From: Adenophora triphylla var. japonica | Lineage: Eukaryota > Streptophyta > Magnoliopsida > Asterales > Campanulaceae | Assembly: GCA_022495995.1 (NCBI GenBank) | Contig: JAFEMH010002579.1 | Span: 62,001 to 126,000 of the forward strand | Reading direction: 5' to 3' | Length of the DNA: 64,000 nt | Shown: piece by piece, positions 21,491 through 31,489 of the stretch | How positions within the stretch are numbered: position 1 is the first letter of the stretch | How the letters are laid out: each line of letters opens with the position of its first letter | Translations under genes and position numbers: made by a program | Notes under the pieces: generated by a model | What the model saw: the letters and a program-made list of their open reading frames with translations, nothing else | What the model was told of the DNA's origin: nothing | The model's database searches: none

Positions 21491-22256
21491 AAAATTTTGA
21501 AATGATATTGAAAAAATTCCGAACTGAAACAGATACTTTGACATGTTATGGATTATATCTTTTGGCGATATATTTAAGGGGTTTTGGTTCATGACATGTA
21601 CATTTCGCGTACATTATTTGGGTATTAACATACCTTTGATGTGTCTTACTTGCAGGGGCGAGGGTTGATAGACTTATCCACTACCAAGAGTAGGGGGAAC
21701 GTCGAGGCTGTGAGCGAGTTGTGGGGGATGCTCCCAGACGTGACTCGGGGTGAGGAGAGAAGTCCTCGACAAATGGTAATAGATTCCGGTCTGGGGGCTT
21801 CATTAGTGCCATGGTTGTAGTGGCGTTGACGCAGAGGGTCAAGGCTATTCACATGGCCTTGAGCGAGCACTGGTGGGATATGACCCACACTTTTCATATC
21901 AGGTGGGGGGGAGGCAATGATTACTCCCACAGATTTCGCAGCTATCACCGGGTTGTCGTTCCGGAGCAATCCCATAGAGTGGTTTGAAGAGTTCACCATG
22001 GAGCAGCTCACGGATCGGCTGGGTTTTGATATCACGGATGCCAGGGGAACCGGCATTCTGTACGGTCCGATGGAGGGATACTTGAGAAGAGGTATTAATA
22101 CATATCTGGCTGGCTCTGAGAGGATGACAACCTATTGATTGGCTCGGGCGTTCTTATGGTTTGCTCTGCCAGCAACCATCTTTTCCAATGCTGATATGAA
22201 GTGTCAGTTTGCCCTGCTCAGCTCTTTAACTGACTTGGAGGCGGTAAGAGGATTCG

Positions 22257-22261
22257 CCTGG
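22257..22261. other. target-site duplication CCTGG, left copy
   Basis: Identical to 38393-38397. Both copies directly adjoin the TG/CA ends of element B. Confidence 0.93.
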
Positions 22262-22974
22262 TGTGAATGTGTGCCCAAATTCCAATTTTTTGTGTTTTTT
22301 TTTAGTTTGGATTCACGCGAGTTTGAAAACATCCGGTTTAATTTGAAAAACGGAGTTGCCACGCCATTTTGATTTCCTCAAAACTTTTAAAAAAAGGATT
22401 TAGGGTTCGGAGGTTAAGTTACCCCTTGGAAAGAACGGATCGTCGTTCACCCAAGGTGCCTTGCCGTAGCAAGTCTCCCTAGATTCCATTTTTTGTGCTT
22501 GCATGCGTGCTTTCTTGTGTGCATGTGTTGAAAAGAGGGGGGGATGTCCCAAGTTGTCTTCCGGACGTACAAACCATTTAGTTGGTTGTCGCTCGGGGAT
22601 TCCTTGGATTTTTATGTGTTCGGGACTTTGATCCCGTCCTCATCTTGGACTTGTGATCATCGCTATTTGACCTTGGGTCTTGCGTGATCGAGAGAAGGAC
22701 TCTCTTTTATAGTCAAAAATAAGATTATTTAGAAAAGGAGTGTCCTTAGCCCATCAATCCTATGCCTTGAGATGATTGAGCTTATATTGGGGCTATCATG
22801 ATCGTCTCAAGCGATAATCGGAGATATAGGTTCAAGGTTTATCCCTTTCTAAAGAGATTTTGGCACCTTTAATGGAAGAAACGATGTAAAGATAGGATCT
22901 TTACACCGGTCCGTTCCGAAGGTTGCATCAAGTACCAATTGGGGATTAGGGGGATGCATGTTAAAAATGACATT

Positions 22975-23350
22975 TTTAGTGAAAAGATGACATTTTTGGG
23001 GTGCAAAGGATGCTTTTGATTTGCAAAGGATGCTTTTTTCATGTAAAGAAAGGATTTTTAATGCAAAGGATGCATTTTCATGTAAAGAAAGGATTTTTAA
23101 TGCAAAGGATGCATTTTCATGTAAAGAAATGATCTTTAATATAAAGGATGCATTTTTATGTATAAAATTGAGTTTTAGGGTGCAAAGGATGCAATTTGAG
23201 TATAAAAATTACATTTTTATATGCAAAGGATGCATAAAGATATCATTTTTATGTAAAAAAGGGATTTTTAGGTGCAAAGGATGCACCTTTAACGCAAAGA
23301 TTACATTTTTTATGGGCAAAGGATGCTTATTTCATGCCAAGGATGCAAAG
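22975..23350. repeat. AAAGGATGCA repeat block in family-2 LTR
   Basis: About 15 copies of GCAAAGGATGCA-like units alternate with ATGTAAAGAAAGGATTTTTA-like units at uneven spacing. The same block is present in the LTR at 37390-37770 (nearly identical) and at 49090-49470 (more divergent). It lies downstream of the TATA box in the transcribed part of the LTR. Confidence 0.85.
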
Positions 23351-23684
23351 GGGGAGGGGGTATGGTTTATATGAATAAAGATAGGATCTTTAACAACAAA
23401 TACCAAGTCCCACGCAAGATAATAGTAATATATGAATGCAAGGAGCAATTATATCACATAAACAAGCATAATGCAAGGTAAAGGGGTGAGAGGTTACCAA
23501 TGGTGGTGACCTCTTCTTCTTTGGATCTTGCCTAGTGGATGGACCAACTTGGAAGGCTTCAAGGAGGAGGGAGGTGGCTTCTTGGCACTCTTCAACTTCT
23601 TGGATTTTCGCAGCAGGGCTTGAACAGAGCTTTTGGTGCTGAATATGGTATGTTGTTGTTCTTCAAAATGGGTAGAGGAGGGCT

Positions 23685-23758
23685 CTATTTATAGGCAGTC
23701 TGGATAAGGCTAATGAGGCCGTGCGGCTAGGAGTCTTCTCCTAATGCAGCCGTGCGGC
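23685..23758 (-). promoter_or_regulatory. element B 3' LTR promoter core: TATA box plus two palindromes
   Basis: Minus-strand CTATAAATAG at 23694-23685, with GCCGTGCGGC (or its complement) at 23718-23727 and 23749-23758, 24-73 bp upstream. The 5' LTR copy has the TATA box at 38102-38111 and the palindromes at 38134 (one mismatch) and 38165. Confidence 0.7.
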
Positions 23759-24583
23759 ATTATCCTGTATGACTCAGTATGTTTCTAGAATCATGCAAGG
23801 TGGCACTTCTAGAAGGTTTTCCATATTAATGAAAACGTGCCCTTTTAATTTAAATCAGTCCCTTCATTCCTCGGAAGGTTCAGAACAATTCCGGAATTGC
23901 TTCCGGACTTTAGGAAAGTCCGGGGAATTGCCAAAAAACTTAACCGGAAGGCATGAGCCAGATTTGGGTACTTACAGAAGCCCCTCGGCAACGTCACTTG
24001 CAGGGCGAGTGGGGTTGTCGATAGAAAAGGATCCGATCTGGCGAATGCCGAGACGGATTAGGTGGCCAAGGTGGTCGAGGGGCTGAACCTTGGGAAGGCT
24101 ACCTACGTATCCCGGGGGAATCAAGCCAGGCCGTAGTTCAGAAAAGATCCGCAGGGGAATGGCGGAGAGAAGCTGGTCTCTTGCTGGGAAAATAGAAGAG
24201 AAAGTGACCTAGGAGGTCAGGCGATTGATCCTACTGTGGATATGCTAGAAGTGACCGATGTGGTCGGATATCTGAACCTCTATGAGGGGCTACTTCACCA
24301 CTGAGGAGTGATGAACGACAAAGGGGTGACCAATGTGGTCTGATGGCTGGACCTTTTATGAAAGGCTGCCTCACCACTGAAGAGTGATGAAGGAAAAGGG
24401 TGACCACTGCGGTCGGATGGCTGGACCTTTTATGAAAGGCTACCTACGTATCCCGGAGGAATTAAGCCTTGGTCGTAGTTCAAGCATCACTAGATAGTTA
24501 GGAACGATGTCTAGGATCCTTGAGGTTTTGACAATTAATGGAGGTTGTCACCTGAGGTGGCTAAAGCTTACGTCACTATTGAG

Positions 24584-24828
24584 GAGATAGAGGTAGCTGA
24601 AGTTTGGAAAACTTGAGCGTACTTCTCAATCTGTGATAGAGGTAACTTAAGTTTGGAGAACTTGAGCGTACTTCTCTATTCGTGATAGAGGTAGCTTAAG
24701 TTTGGAGAACTTGAGCGTACTTCTCAATCTGTGATAGAGGTAGCTTAAGTTTAGAGAACTTGAGCGTACTTCTCTATTTGTGATAGAGGTAGCTTAAGTT
24801 TAGAGTTCTGACAATTCGGAGGTTGTCA
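24584..24828. repeat. 49-bp tandem repeats, about 4-5 copies
   Basis: GTGATAGAGGTAGCTTAAG-type units start at 24633, 24682, 24731 and 24780, exactly 49 bp apart, with a partial unit before. Element B2 has six such units at the same place (50681-50974), so copy number varies between elements. Confidence 0.92.
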
Positions 24829-25009
24829 CCTAGCGTCATTCCGTTATAACGGAAGTAACGGAGGCGACTGGGGAGGAAAGTCTATTTGCTTAGGAGATAA
24901 CGGATATCTTTTGGAAAACGAAGTTATCCTAGTTAAAGGATAACAAGAATTATATGTCCAAGTGGGAAGTCCAGGGGCAAAACTATAATTTCTGCTCAGG
25001 GCAAAAGAA

Positions 25010-25079
25010 GCCGCCCGGCATGAGACGGGGGCAAAAGAAGCCGTACGGCTAGAAGTCTGATTTTTCCAGATTATTTAAA
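25010..25079 (+). promoter_or_regulatory. promoter of element B antisense gene 1
   Basis: GCCGCCCGGC (25010-25019) and GCCGTACGGC (25040-25049), each preceded by GCAAAAGAA, stand 23-60 bp before a TATA-like TATTTAAA (25072-25079). The ATG is at 25194. The palindrome and its right flank (GGCTAGAAGTCT) match the LTR promoter palindrome and flank (GGCTAGGAGTCT). Confidence 0.65.
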
Positions 25080-25193
25080 ACAGATTTGAACGGGCATTGG
25101 GCATTGTTGCTGCCCATCTATTGCCGAGGAAGAGAGAGAGGAGGGAGAGAATTTCTTCAAAATCCTCCAATTCCCTTGCTTCTATTGATTAAG

Positions 25194-27801
25194 ATGGATC
25201 CGGAGGGGAATCCTATGCCAAGGCAAGCAAGAAGGAACTTCTCCGAGGCCGCTCGGAGGAGGAGGAAAGAACTCGTTCGCACGGAGAGGAAGTATGACTT
25301 CCTTACGCCTCCATCGGAGCTCTATCCGGGCAGGAGGGAGCACAAATCGACGAATCCTCAATCGGTTGGGGTAAGCATTCTTAATTTGCTCAATTCCGTC
25401 GATTTTGATTGAATTTTGATTGATTCTAGGGCTTGACTCGAGTTTTAGGAATTTCTCGAATTTTCCTAGGATTTTTGATGATGATGTTGGAATATTAATG
25501 ATTAACCTATGAGGCTGAGAAGATGAATGAACATGCATGTGCAATTTTCTTAAGAAATAATGAGAATGACCCATTTTTTGAAAATAGAGTAAAAATAATT
25601 GTCTAAAATGTGACGGAGTCCTTGCGTGTGCTAGAACTAGGTCAATTTTTGATCATGGATGCTAAAACGGGATTTTGGATGATGAAAAGGATTCATGCAT
25701 GCCATTTTTTTGAGAAAAAATTAATGCTTATGCGCAAATAATTTTGAAAATTGTATTTTGTTCTTAGGATAGCAATGTGCTTGATATGATGTGTTTCAAG
25801 TGATGAAAGACACGTTTTTCATGCAAAGGATGCTAGAAAAACTTTATGAATGCTTTTCTTTTGAAAATATGCGCATTTTTGAATATATGCATGCTTTTGA
25901 AATGAGGTGAAGGACTGACACATTTCTTTTGCTGTGCTTGTCTACAGGAGAACAAGTCTAGGGGGCCTTCTGAGATTGCAGTGAGGCTGTGGCAGAGGAT
26001 GCCTGATTTTGAGAAGGATGGGGTGAACCCCAAGCAGCTAGTGAGGGCTACCGGCCTGGATTTATTTATTGAGGCTATCGGCAGAGGTATTCACATTACC
26101 TCGAAGAGCAAGGGCTTGATCCAGGCCCTCTCAGAGTTATGATGGGACACCACCCACAGCTTTCATCTTAGCTGGGGGGAGCTGACAGTGACACCTGCGG
26201 ATTTTACTGCTATCACTGGCTTACAGTTCACCGGGAGGCCTGTGACCTGGAGGAACCATATTACGGCAGAGGAGTTTAGAGCTTTGGTTGGGTTTGAGCT
26301 TATTCCTAAGGGTCTCGGGATGGAGACTAGGAATGTCGAGGTGGCAGTCCAGAACTGCATGCAGGGATTTGCTGCTAATGAGGTGACTGCCTACCAGCTT
26401 GCGAGGGCCTTTGTGTGGTTGATGCTGTCAGTCACCATTTTTGCTAATTCTGGGACGCTAGCTATGACTTGCCTTCTCGACTCCTTGGAGGATGTAGATG
26501 GGATTGGGACGGTCTCTTGGGGCGAGGCCGGGTTGGCAGAGCTTTACTTTTCCCTGGATCTGTACAGCCGGAATAAGGCTGCTTCGATGGATTGCTTCTC
26601 TTTTGCTCTCGAGGTAGTCTCACTTTCTTTCTTTTCTCTTTTCTTTTCTGTCTTTGAGACTTTCATGAGAGAAAATGACCCTTTTTGATGTTTTGAACAT
26701 GCAGGTCTGGTTTTACGAGGTGATCGGGTTCTTTCCGTGGAACCAACAGAGCGATGCTACCATCTTTCCCGCTATGATCCACTGGAGGGGAGATGCGAGT
26801 GATAAATTCACCGGGAAGACCCGAATCACTTTTGACTACAAGATGGTGAGGCCAGTCATCAACAGGGATGGGCACGACGGAGTGGACTTTTACCCTTGGG
26901 GGAGATATCCAGAGATTTTGCTAGGAGAGGCCGTGGAGGCGACGAGACAGAGGAGGTGGTTGACCGGGCTGACATGTGATGTCATCTATCTGGGGGACCG
27001 CTTCTCTAGGCAGCATGGCCATATCCCTCCATTGGTTGCCATTACCCCTCATGATCCTCCAGCACGGATGCTGCAGCCCAGGGATTGGTCGGCGGATGAT
27101 ATAGAGAGATATCAGGCAGGTGTAGCAGCTGAGGAGTATTTTGACATGGCTACCCCTTATGCTATCTTTGTGGAGCAGCGACTGAGGATGCCACAGAAGC
27201 TAGTGAAGCTGCCTATCACTCAGGGGTATGGGGAGGCCGAGCCTACCGACCCGCCGATGCCTCCTGCTCATCTTTCTTATGTGTTCAATGGGGTACCGAG
27301 GAGGTTCAAGATACCTGTCCCCGACACTAGGGAGCCCCAGTATACTTTGCCGCCAGACAGCACTGTAAGTACACTTTAGGGTCTTTTCCCTTTTTTTTTT
27401 AGACCTCTTTGCTTTTTTTGCAATTTTGTGATTTTTTTGAGATTTTCTTCTCTTTTTCTCAGGTTCCAGCTCGCACTTACGATGGCTTGGTCAGGCATAA
27501 TAGGGGCTGGAAAGATGTATGCCGGTCCCTTTTGAAGAAGCTGGCTTGCGCTTCAAAGGCTGCAGCGAACGTGCAGGAGCCTGTGCGCAATAGGAGGCAT
27601 GTAGGGGGCACGGCATCCACCTCGTCGGCTTCAGAGTACTCCTCTAGCGCCATGCCTCGGGGACGGGGACCCAATACCGGCATCCTGGAGCATCTAGCTG
27701 AATATGAACATGTGAATGTTCATTTTTCTGATGTGAGCGACAGTGAGGACTTGATGAGAGAGGCGAGCTTTTATGAGCTGAGCAGTGATGAGGAGGAATA
27801 G
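25194..27801 (+). pseudogene. element B antisense gene 1: PMD-like protein, four exons, one nonsense codon
   Basis: Exons 25194-25370, 25948-26613, 26705-27364 and 27463-27801. All three introns (577, 91 and 98 bp) are GT-AG and phase 0. The spliced frame is 613 codons, opened by MDPEGNPMPRQARRNFSEAA and a basic stretch, and broken only by a TGA at 26140-26142 where B2 has Trp. Exon 2 carries the PMD-like block WGELTVTPADFTAITGL; exon 3 has a conserved FYEVIGFFPWNQQSDA; exon 4 ends in an acidic tail (DVSDSEDLMREASF, SSDEEE). PMD proteins occur in plant genomes and DNA transposons; host relatives such as MAIN/MAIL1 affect transposon silencing. The role here is unknown. It is antisense to the element's genomic RNA, so its introns persist through retrotransposition. 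Confidence 0.82.
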
Positions 27802-28339
27802 GAGGCCTAGGAGGTCTCTAGAATCGATTTAGGAGGAAAAACAAACAATGAACAATTTTATGCACACTTTGTTTATTTTTTGCTTTATTTGGGCGCCGAT
27901 GGGGCGAAAACAATGTATTAATGTTTTATTTGCTTTTTAAATTTATGCTTTATGAATTTACATATTACTTGAGCCTCGGGGTAGTTTTTTGCTTTGAATT
28001 GGGGCTGAAACTGGGCCAAAATGATTTGTGTTGACACATAACTGCATGGTTAGTGTTTGGATATGTTTTTGTACAGGTTTTTGTTGAAAAAGTGGGGTGA
28101 AAACTCCCTTTGGGCAACAACTTGGTTGCTGCAGATTTTTTTTCACATCAGGCAAATGAAGTCGTGCGGTCTGGTCTCTGGAGCAAATGAAGCTGTGCGG
28201 CTCACAGTTCTATCTGGACTGGTTATTTTTAGAATAAAATCAAGGCTTGGCCATTTCATTTCATTTTCACTCTAGACTTGTCCCAACTGTTCCCAGAGCA
28301 CATATTTGACCTAAAGACATCAACTTTGATCATTTTGCA
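27802..28339 (+). promoter_or_regulatory. intergenic region and promoter of element B antisense gene 2
   Basis: The first half is the AT-rich 3' end of gene 1 (GGGCGCCGATGGGGCGAAAAC, then T-rich). Two palindrome-type motifs follow: GTCGTGCGGT (28161-28170) and GCTGTGCGGC (28192-28201), each preceded by GCAAATGAAG. B2 has GTCGTGCGGT and an exact GCCGTGCGGC at the same places (54285, 54316). No clear TATA box. Confidence 0.55.
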
Positions 28340-29838
28340 ATGGAGAAGACCGTTAGATTGCAAAGGGGGAAAAGAGATCGCTTTCTGTCCGATCTTCAAT
28401 CTTGGGTGAGATATAACTTTCAATCTCACAAGGGGCTGTTCGATTCTACCTTCAAGATCAAATCTTTATGGCATTTGAGGGATCTCCCGCCCGATTGGGA
28501 CCTTTTGAGAGCAGCAGCAAGGTTTTGGGACGTCCGGAGACACGTTTACTGCTTTTCTTACAATGAGATTGTCCCAACCTATGAAGACTTCCGAGCCTTG
28601 ATTGGGGGTACAGAAAGGCTATATCGATTCCTCTGATCGAAGATGTGCCGGTGGCGGCAAAGTTGGCATCTTTTCTGTACATATCTCTGGGAGAGGCTGA
28701 GGGGATGATGATAGCTCCGGACAGGATTGACCTTTCTGATATCCCGGGCAGGTTCGGGTCTCCGGATATGGCTATGACCACGGTGGCTATGGATGCATTT
28801 ATCCTCTGCATATTCTCTTCTCTGTTCACCGCTGAGTCCGTGGGGATCTGTCATGGTGGTCTCTTGGACATGGTTAGGGATTGCAGGGCTGGGAAGGACA
28901 TTGTCCCACTGGTTTTGGGTGAGACCCTGCATGTTATCGATAGGATGGCTAGAGGAGACCGTTTCATGAGGTCTGGGAGTCCGGCCGTGTTGACTTTGTG
29001 GCTACAGGAGAGGCTCGGGGCTTTGCCAGGGGCTTTATCGACTCAGTGCCCTTGGGTGATTTCCCGGAGGGGTTTACCTCGACAGCAGGACCAGGATGAC
29101 TGGGAGCTGATGATGGCTAGGTTATCCACTTCGGATATTCGCTGGTGGGTACCTCACTGGAGGTTGCAGACCAGGAGGACATTTCAGGAGTCCTATATAG
29201 TGAGGGTTCCAGGGTTCTGCTGGTCATCCTTCTACATACCCTGCTTGGTATCCAGGCAGTTCGGGGCCTTATAGGAGCCGTTGGGCGATTGGGAGGACAT
29301 CCGTACCATGGAGGTGGTGCCATTAGATATGAGGGATCCTGCCAGCTTCTCATTCTTCTAGAGGGCTTAGACGTATGCTACTTTCCCACCCAGGGCCATT
29401 CTCAGGAGCAGGAAGAGTACCATCTTGACTATGGTCTACTTGGATTGGTACGAGAGGGAGATGGGAGTGACTCAGGTCATATTGGGAGAGAGGCGTCAGG
29501 CTTTATTGGGGGCTGACGGTGACTCGAGCAGGACTCTGAGGGAGACTAAAGCTAAGGCGAGTCACCATAACCAGTCGGGTGACCTTATCAGAGATATGGA
29601 GGCTCGATATAAGAGGCTTTCTGAAGTCGCTCCCTTGACTGAGGCTCAGAGGGAGGAAGTGCGGACTCGTGCCCGTGTTGAGAGGGCACTTATTGATACA
29701 GGCTTGATGGAGGCTCCAGTGAGGATACCGGAGATCGGGATGAGGGAGACCGACATCTTGGAGAAGAAGAGAAAGAAAACTCGACGGGGTCGAGGTAAAG
29801 GGAAGAAGACCAAAGAAGACTCAGTGAATGACGACTGA
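28340..29838 (+). pseudogene. element B antisense gene 2: PMD/DUF7745-like protein, broken
   Basis: Starts MEKTVRLQRGKRDRFLSDLQ and follows the B2 protein closely. It is broken by a 4-bp deletion near 28612 and by three stops near 29273, 29361 and 29370 where B2 has Gln, Ser and Trp. The block FWDVRRHVYCFSYNEIVPTY followed by EDFRALIGG resembles the PMD-type DUF7745 motif of plant genomes. The C-terminus is charged and ends in a basic run (KKRKKTRRGRGKGKKTKED) that looks like a nuclear localisation signal. Single exon. Confidence 0.8.
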
Positions 29839-30425
29839 CAGATCTTTTCTTAGGATTCCCTTATTGCCATTTTGCAAACACAATAGTTTATTAGGCATTT
29901 TATTGTATTTTAGATCTTTGTAGCAGGTTAGCAGAGTCAAGAGTAGACCGTGCTTGAACTCATCAAGAAGTTTTTAACTTGTAATGAACAAGAGATATTA
30001 TCTTAGAAATTAATCAAGACACAATTTCATGGAAATTTCAAATGTCTTATTGATTAGGACCCGTTTTATGAAAACTTGAATATCCTCTATTTATTGTTTA
30101 GGACGCATTTCATGGAAACTTAATTGCCCTTTTTTATCTACGTTCCCCTTTTACAAGAAAGACTAAGGGGCTCAGGTCTTCGTAGTTCATTCTGGTGAAC
30201 TCTTTTTTTTATGTGCAGCCCTGTTTTTTGCCTAGACCGCCCTTTTTGGGTTTTCAGCCTAGCTGGGCATTACTCTTTTTGCACTAAGATTTTTTTATGT
30301 GCAACCCCATTTTTTGCCTAGACCGCCCTTTTTGGGTTTTCAGCCTAGCTGGGTATTACTCTTTTTGTACTAAGATTTTTTTTTTCCTTTTTTTTTTTTT
30401 TATTATTTTTTTTTTATTTTTTTTA
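29839..30425. other. convergent intergenic region between antisense gene 2 and pol of element B
   Basis: Both transcription units end here. It contains a block conserved in C and B2 (AGAGTAGACCGTGCTTGAAC at about 29940), a hairpin (30138-30185), a direct duplication of about 85 bp (TTGCCTAGACCGCCCTTTTT, near 30228 and 30313) and a T-rich tract (30377-30425). It probably holds the 3'-end signals of both transcripts. Confidence 0.65.
30138..30185. other. conserved hairpin CTACG/CCCCTT ... AAGGGG/CGTAG
   Basis: Two nested stems: CTACG (30138) with CGTAG (30181), and CCCCTT (30145) with AAGGGG (30175). The same structure is at 56315-56362 in B2 and at 41732-41778 in C, with nearly equal length (48, 48 and 47 bp). 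Confidence 0.75.
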
Positions 30426-31486
30426 TCAGACATAGTATCTTCGGAGCTTATCACCGTTGACTGGGTGGACAAAGGGATTGCCGTCCAGGTCTGCAAGCTT
30501 CATTGCTCCTCCCGATAGTATCTTCTGCACCACATACGGGCCGATCCAAATGGGTTCCCATTTTCCCAGGGGGTTGTCTCTGGTAGGGGGCTTCACTTTC
30601 AACACTAAGTCACCCTCTTTGAAGTCCCTGGCATTGACCTTTTTGTGAAATGCTCGGGCCATTCGCCTCTGGTAGGCTCGGGTGTGCTCCAAGGCTTTTA
30701 GCCTTCTTTCATCGAGCAGGGCCAACTCATCACGTCGGCTGCATAGCCATTCTACTTCGTTGACACTGTTTTCCAGGAGGACCCTTAATGACGGGATTTC
30801 CAACTCCACTGGTAACACTGCCTCCATCCCGTAGGTTAGGACAAAAGGAGTTTCTCCTGTGGTACATTCGACAGACGTTCTGTAGCCCCAGAGTGCCAGG
30901 TGCAGCTTTTCGGGCCAATCACGACCACGGGTGGCCATTTTCCGAATGATCCGTTCGAGCGTCTTATTAGCAGCTTCCACGGCTCCGTTAGTCTGATGTC
31001 TGTATGGGGATGACTTGTGGCAAGTGATTCTGAATTCTGATAGTAACCTATCGCAGTCTCCTTCAAAGTGCGACCCATTATCAGAAATGATCTCATTGGG
31101 CACCCCATATCTACACATTATGTTTTCCTTGATAAACTGGGCCACCTTCTTGGAAGTGAGGACCTTGTAGGACTTGGCCTCTACCCACTTGGTGAAGTAG
31201 TCGACGGCTACTAACACAAATTCATGCCCATTGCTTCCTGCCGGGGCTATCTTCCCTATCACGTCAATACCCCAGGTTGCAAACGGCCAAGGAGTCGTCA
31301 TGCAGTACAGGTCATGAGGCGGGGATGATTGAGGTTGGCAAACCGTTGGCATTTGTCACACGCTCGGACATGCTGGATACAGTCTGTCTCCATGGAAATC
31401 CAGTAGTAACCCATTATGAGGATCACTTGCATTAGGGCTCTAGCATTCATATGAGGACCGCAGGGACCATTGTGGACTTCGGCCAT
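30426..31486 (-). pseudogene. pol: element B integrase, one stop and one 1-bp deletion
   Basis: Zinc finger: VHNGPCGPHMNARAL and CDKCQRFANLNH. Core: WGIDVIGKIAPAGSNGHEFV, VAVDYFTKW, ISDNGSHFEG and GAVEAANKTLERI, with D, D and E intact. The C-terminal part GDLVLKVKPPTRDNPLGKWE and PVNGDKLRRYYV closes the polyprotein with TGA. Compared with B2, B has lost one base near 31323, between zinc finger and core, and has a TAG at 31488-31490 just before the zinc finger. It would otherwise insert the cDNA. Confidence 0.93.
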
Positions 31487-31489
31487 TAA

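Larger units (their letters stand above)
20797..22261 (+). pseudogene. element C antisense gene 1 (PMD-like), exon 1 and most of exon 2
   Basis: Exon 1 is 20797-20934 (MGCHRRTNNERKKLKRTV to GIARK, donor GTAAGC); intron 1 is 721 bp and ends TTGCAG; exon 2 starts at 21656. Exon 2 holds SEHWWDMTHTFHIRWGG and PTDFAAITGLSFRSNP, matching the PMD-type block of B and B2. It is damaged by a frameshift near 21820, another near 21915 and a TGA at 22136-22138. Element B is inserted after FAW at 22261 and the exon resumes at 38398. The ATG was chosen by position and frame; identity of exon 1 is by intron position and basic character rather than close similarity. Confidence 0.72.
22262..23976 (-). repeat. 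element B 3' LTR (1715 bp)
   Basis: On the minus strand it starts TGTAAGTACCC at 23976 and ends ATTCACA at 22262. It contains two GCCGTGCGGC palindromes (23718, 23749), a TATA box (23685-23694) and an AAAGGATGCA-rich repeat block (22975-23350). An open frame across the repeat block is a by-product of the repeat period, not a gene. Confidence 0.95.
23977..25193 (+). other. spacer between element B 3' LTR and antisense gene 1
   Basis: Noncoding. It contains imperfect repeats of about 70 bp built on GTGACCAATGTGGTC and CTGGACCTTTTATGAAAGG (24240-24440), two CCTACGT...CGTAG hairpin modules (24113-24136 and 24444-24478), a 49-bp repeat array (24584-24828), and the antisense promoter (25010-25079). 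The first bases inside the LTR (minus strand GAGGGGCTTC) are the likely, rather poor, polypurine tract. Confidence 0.75.

Noticed and set aside
23021..23374. Open frame of 117 codons in the element B LTR (again at 37438-37782)
   Set aside because: It is the read-through of the AAAGGATGCA repeat; the B2 LTR has lost the frame while keeping the repeats.
24584..24828. Regular direct repeats as a CRISPR array
   Set aside because: Units are contiguous at 49 bp without unique spacers, in a plant retrotransposon; an ordinary tandem repeat.
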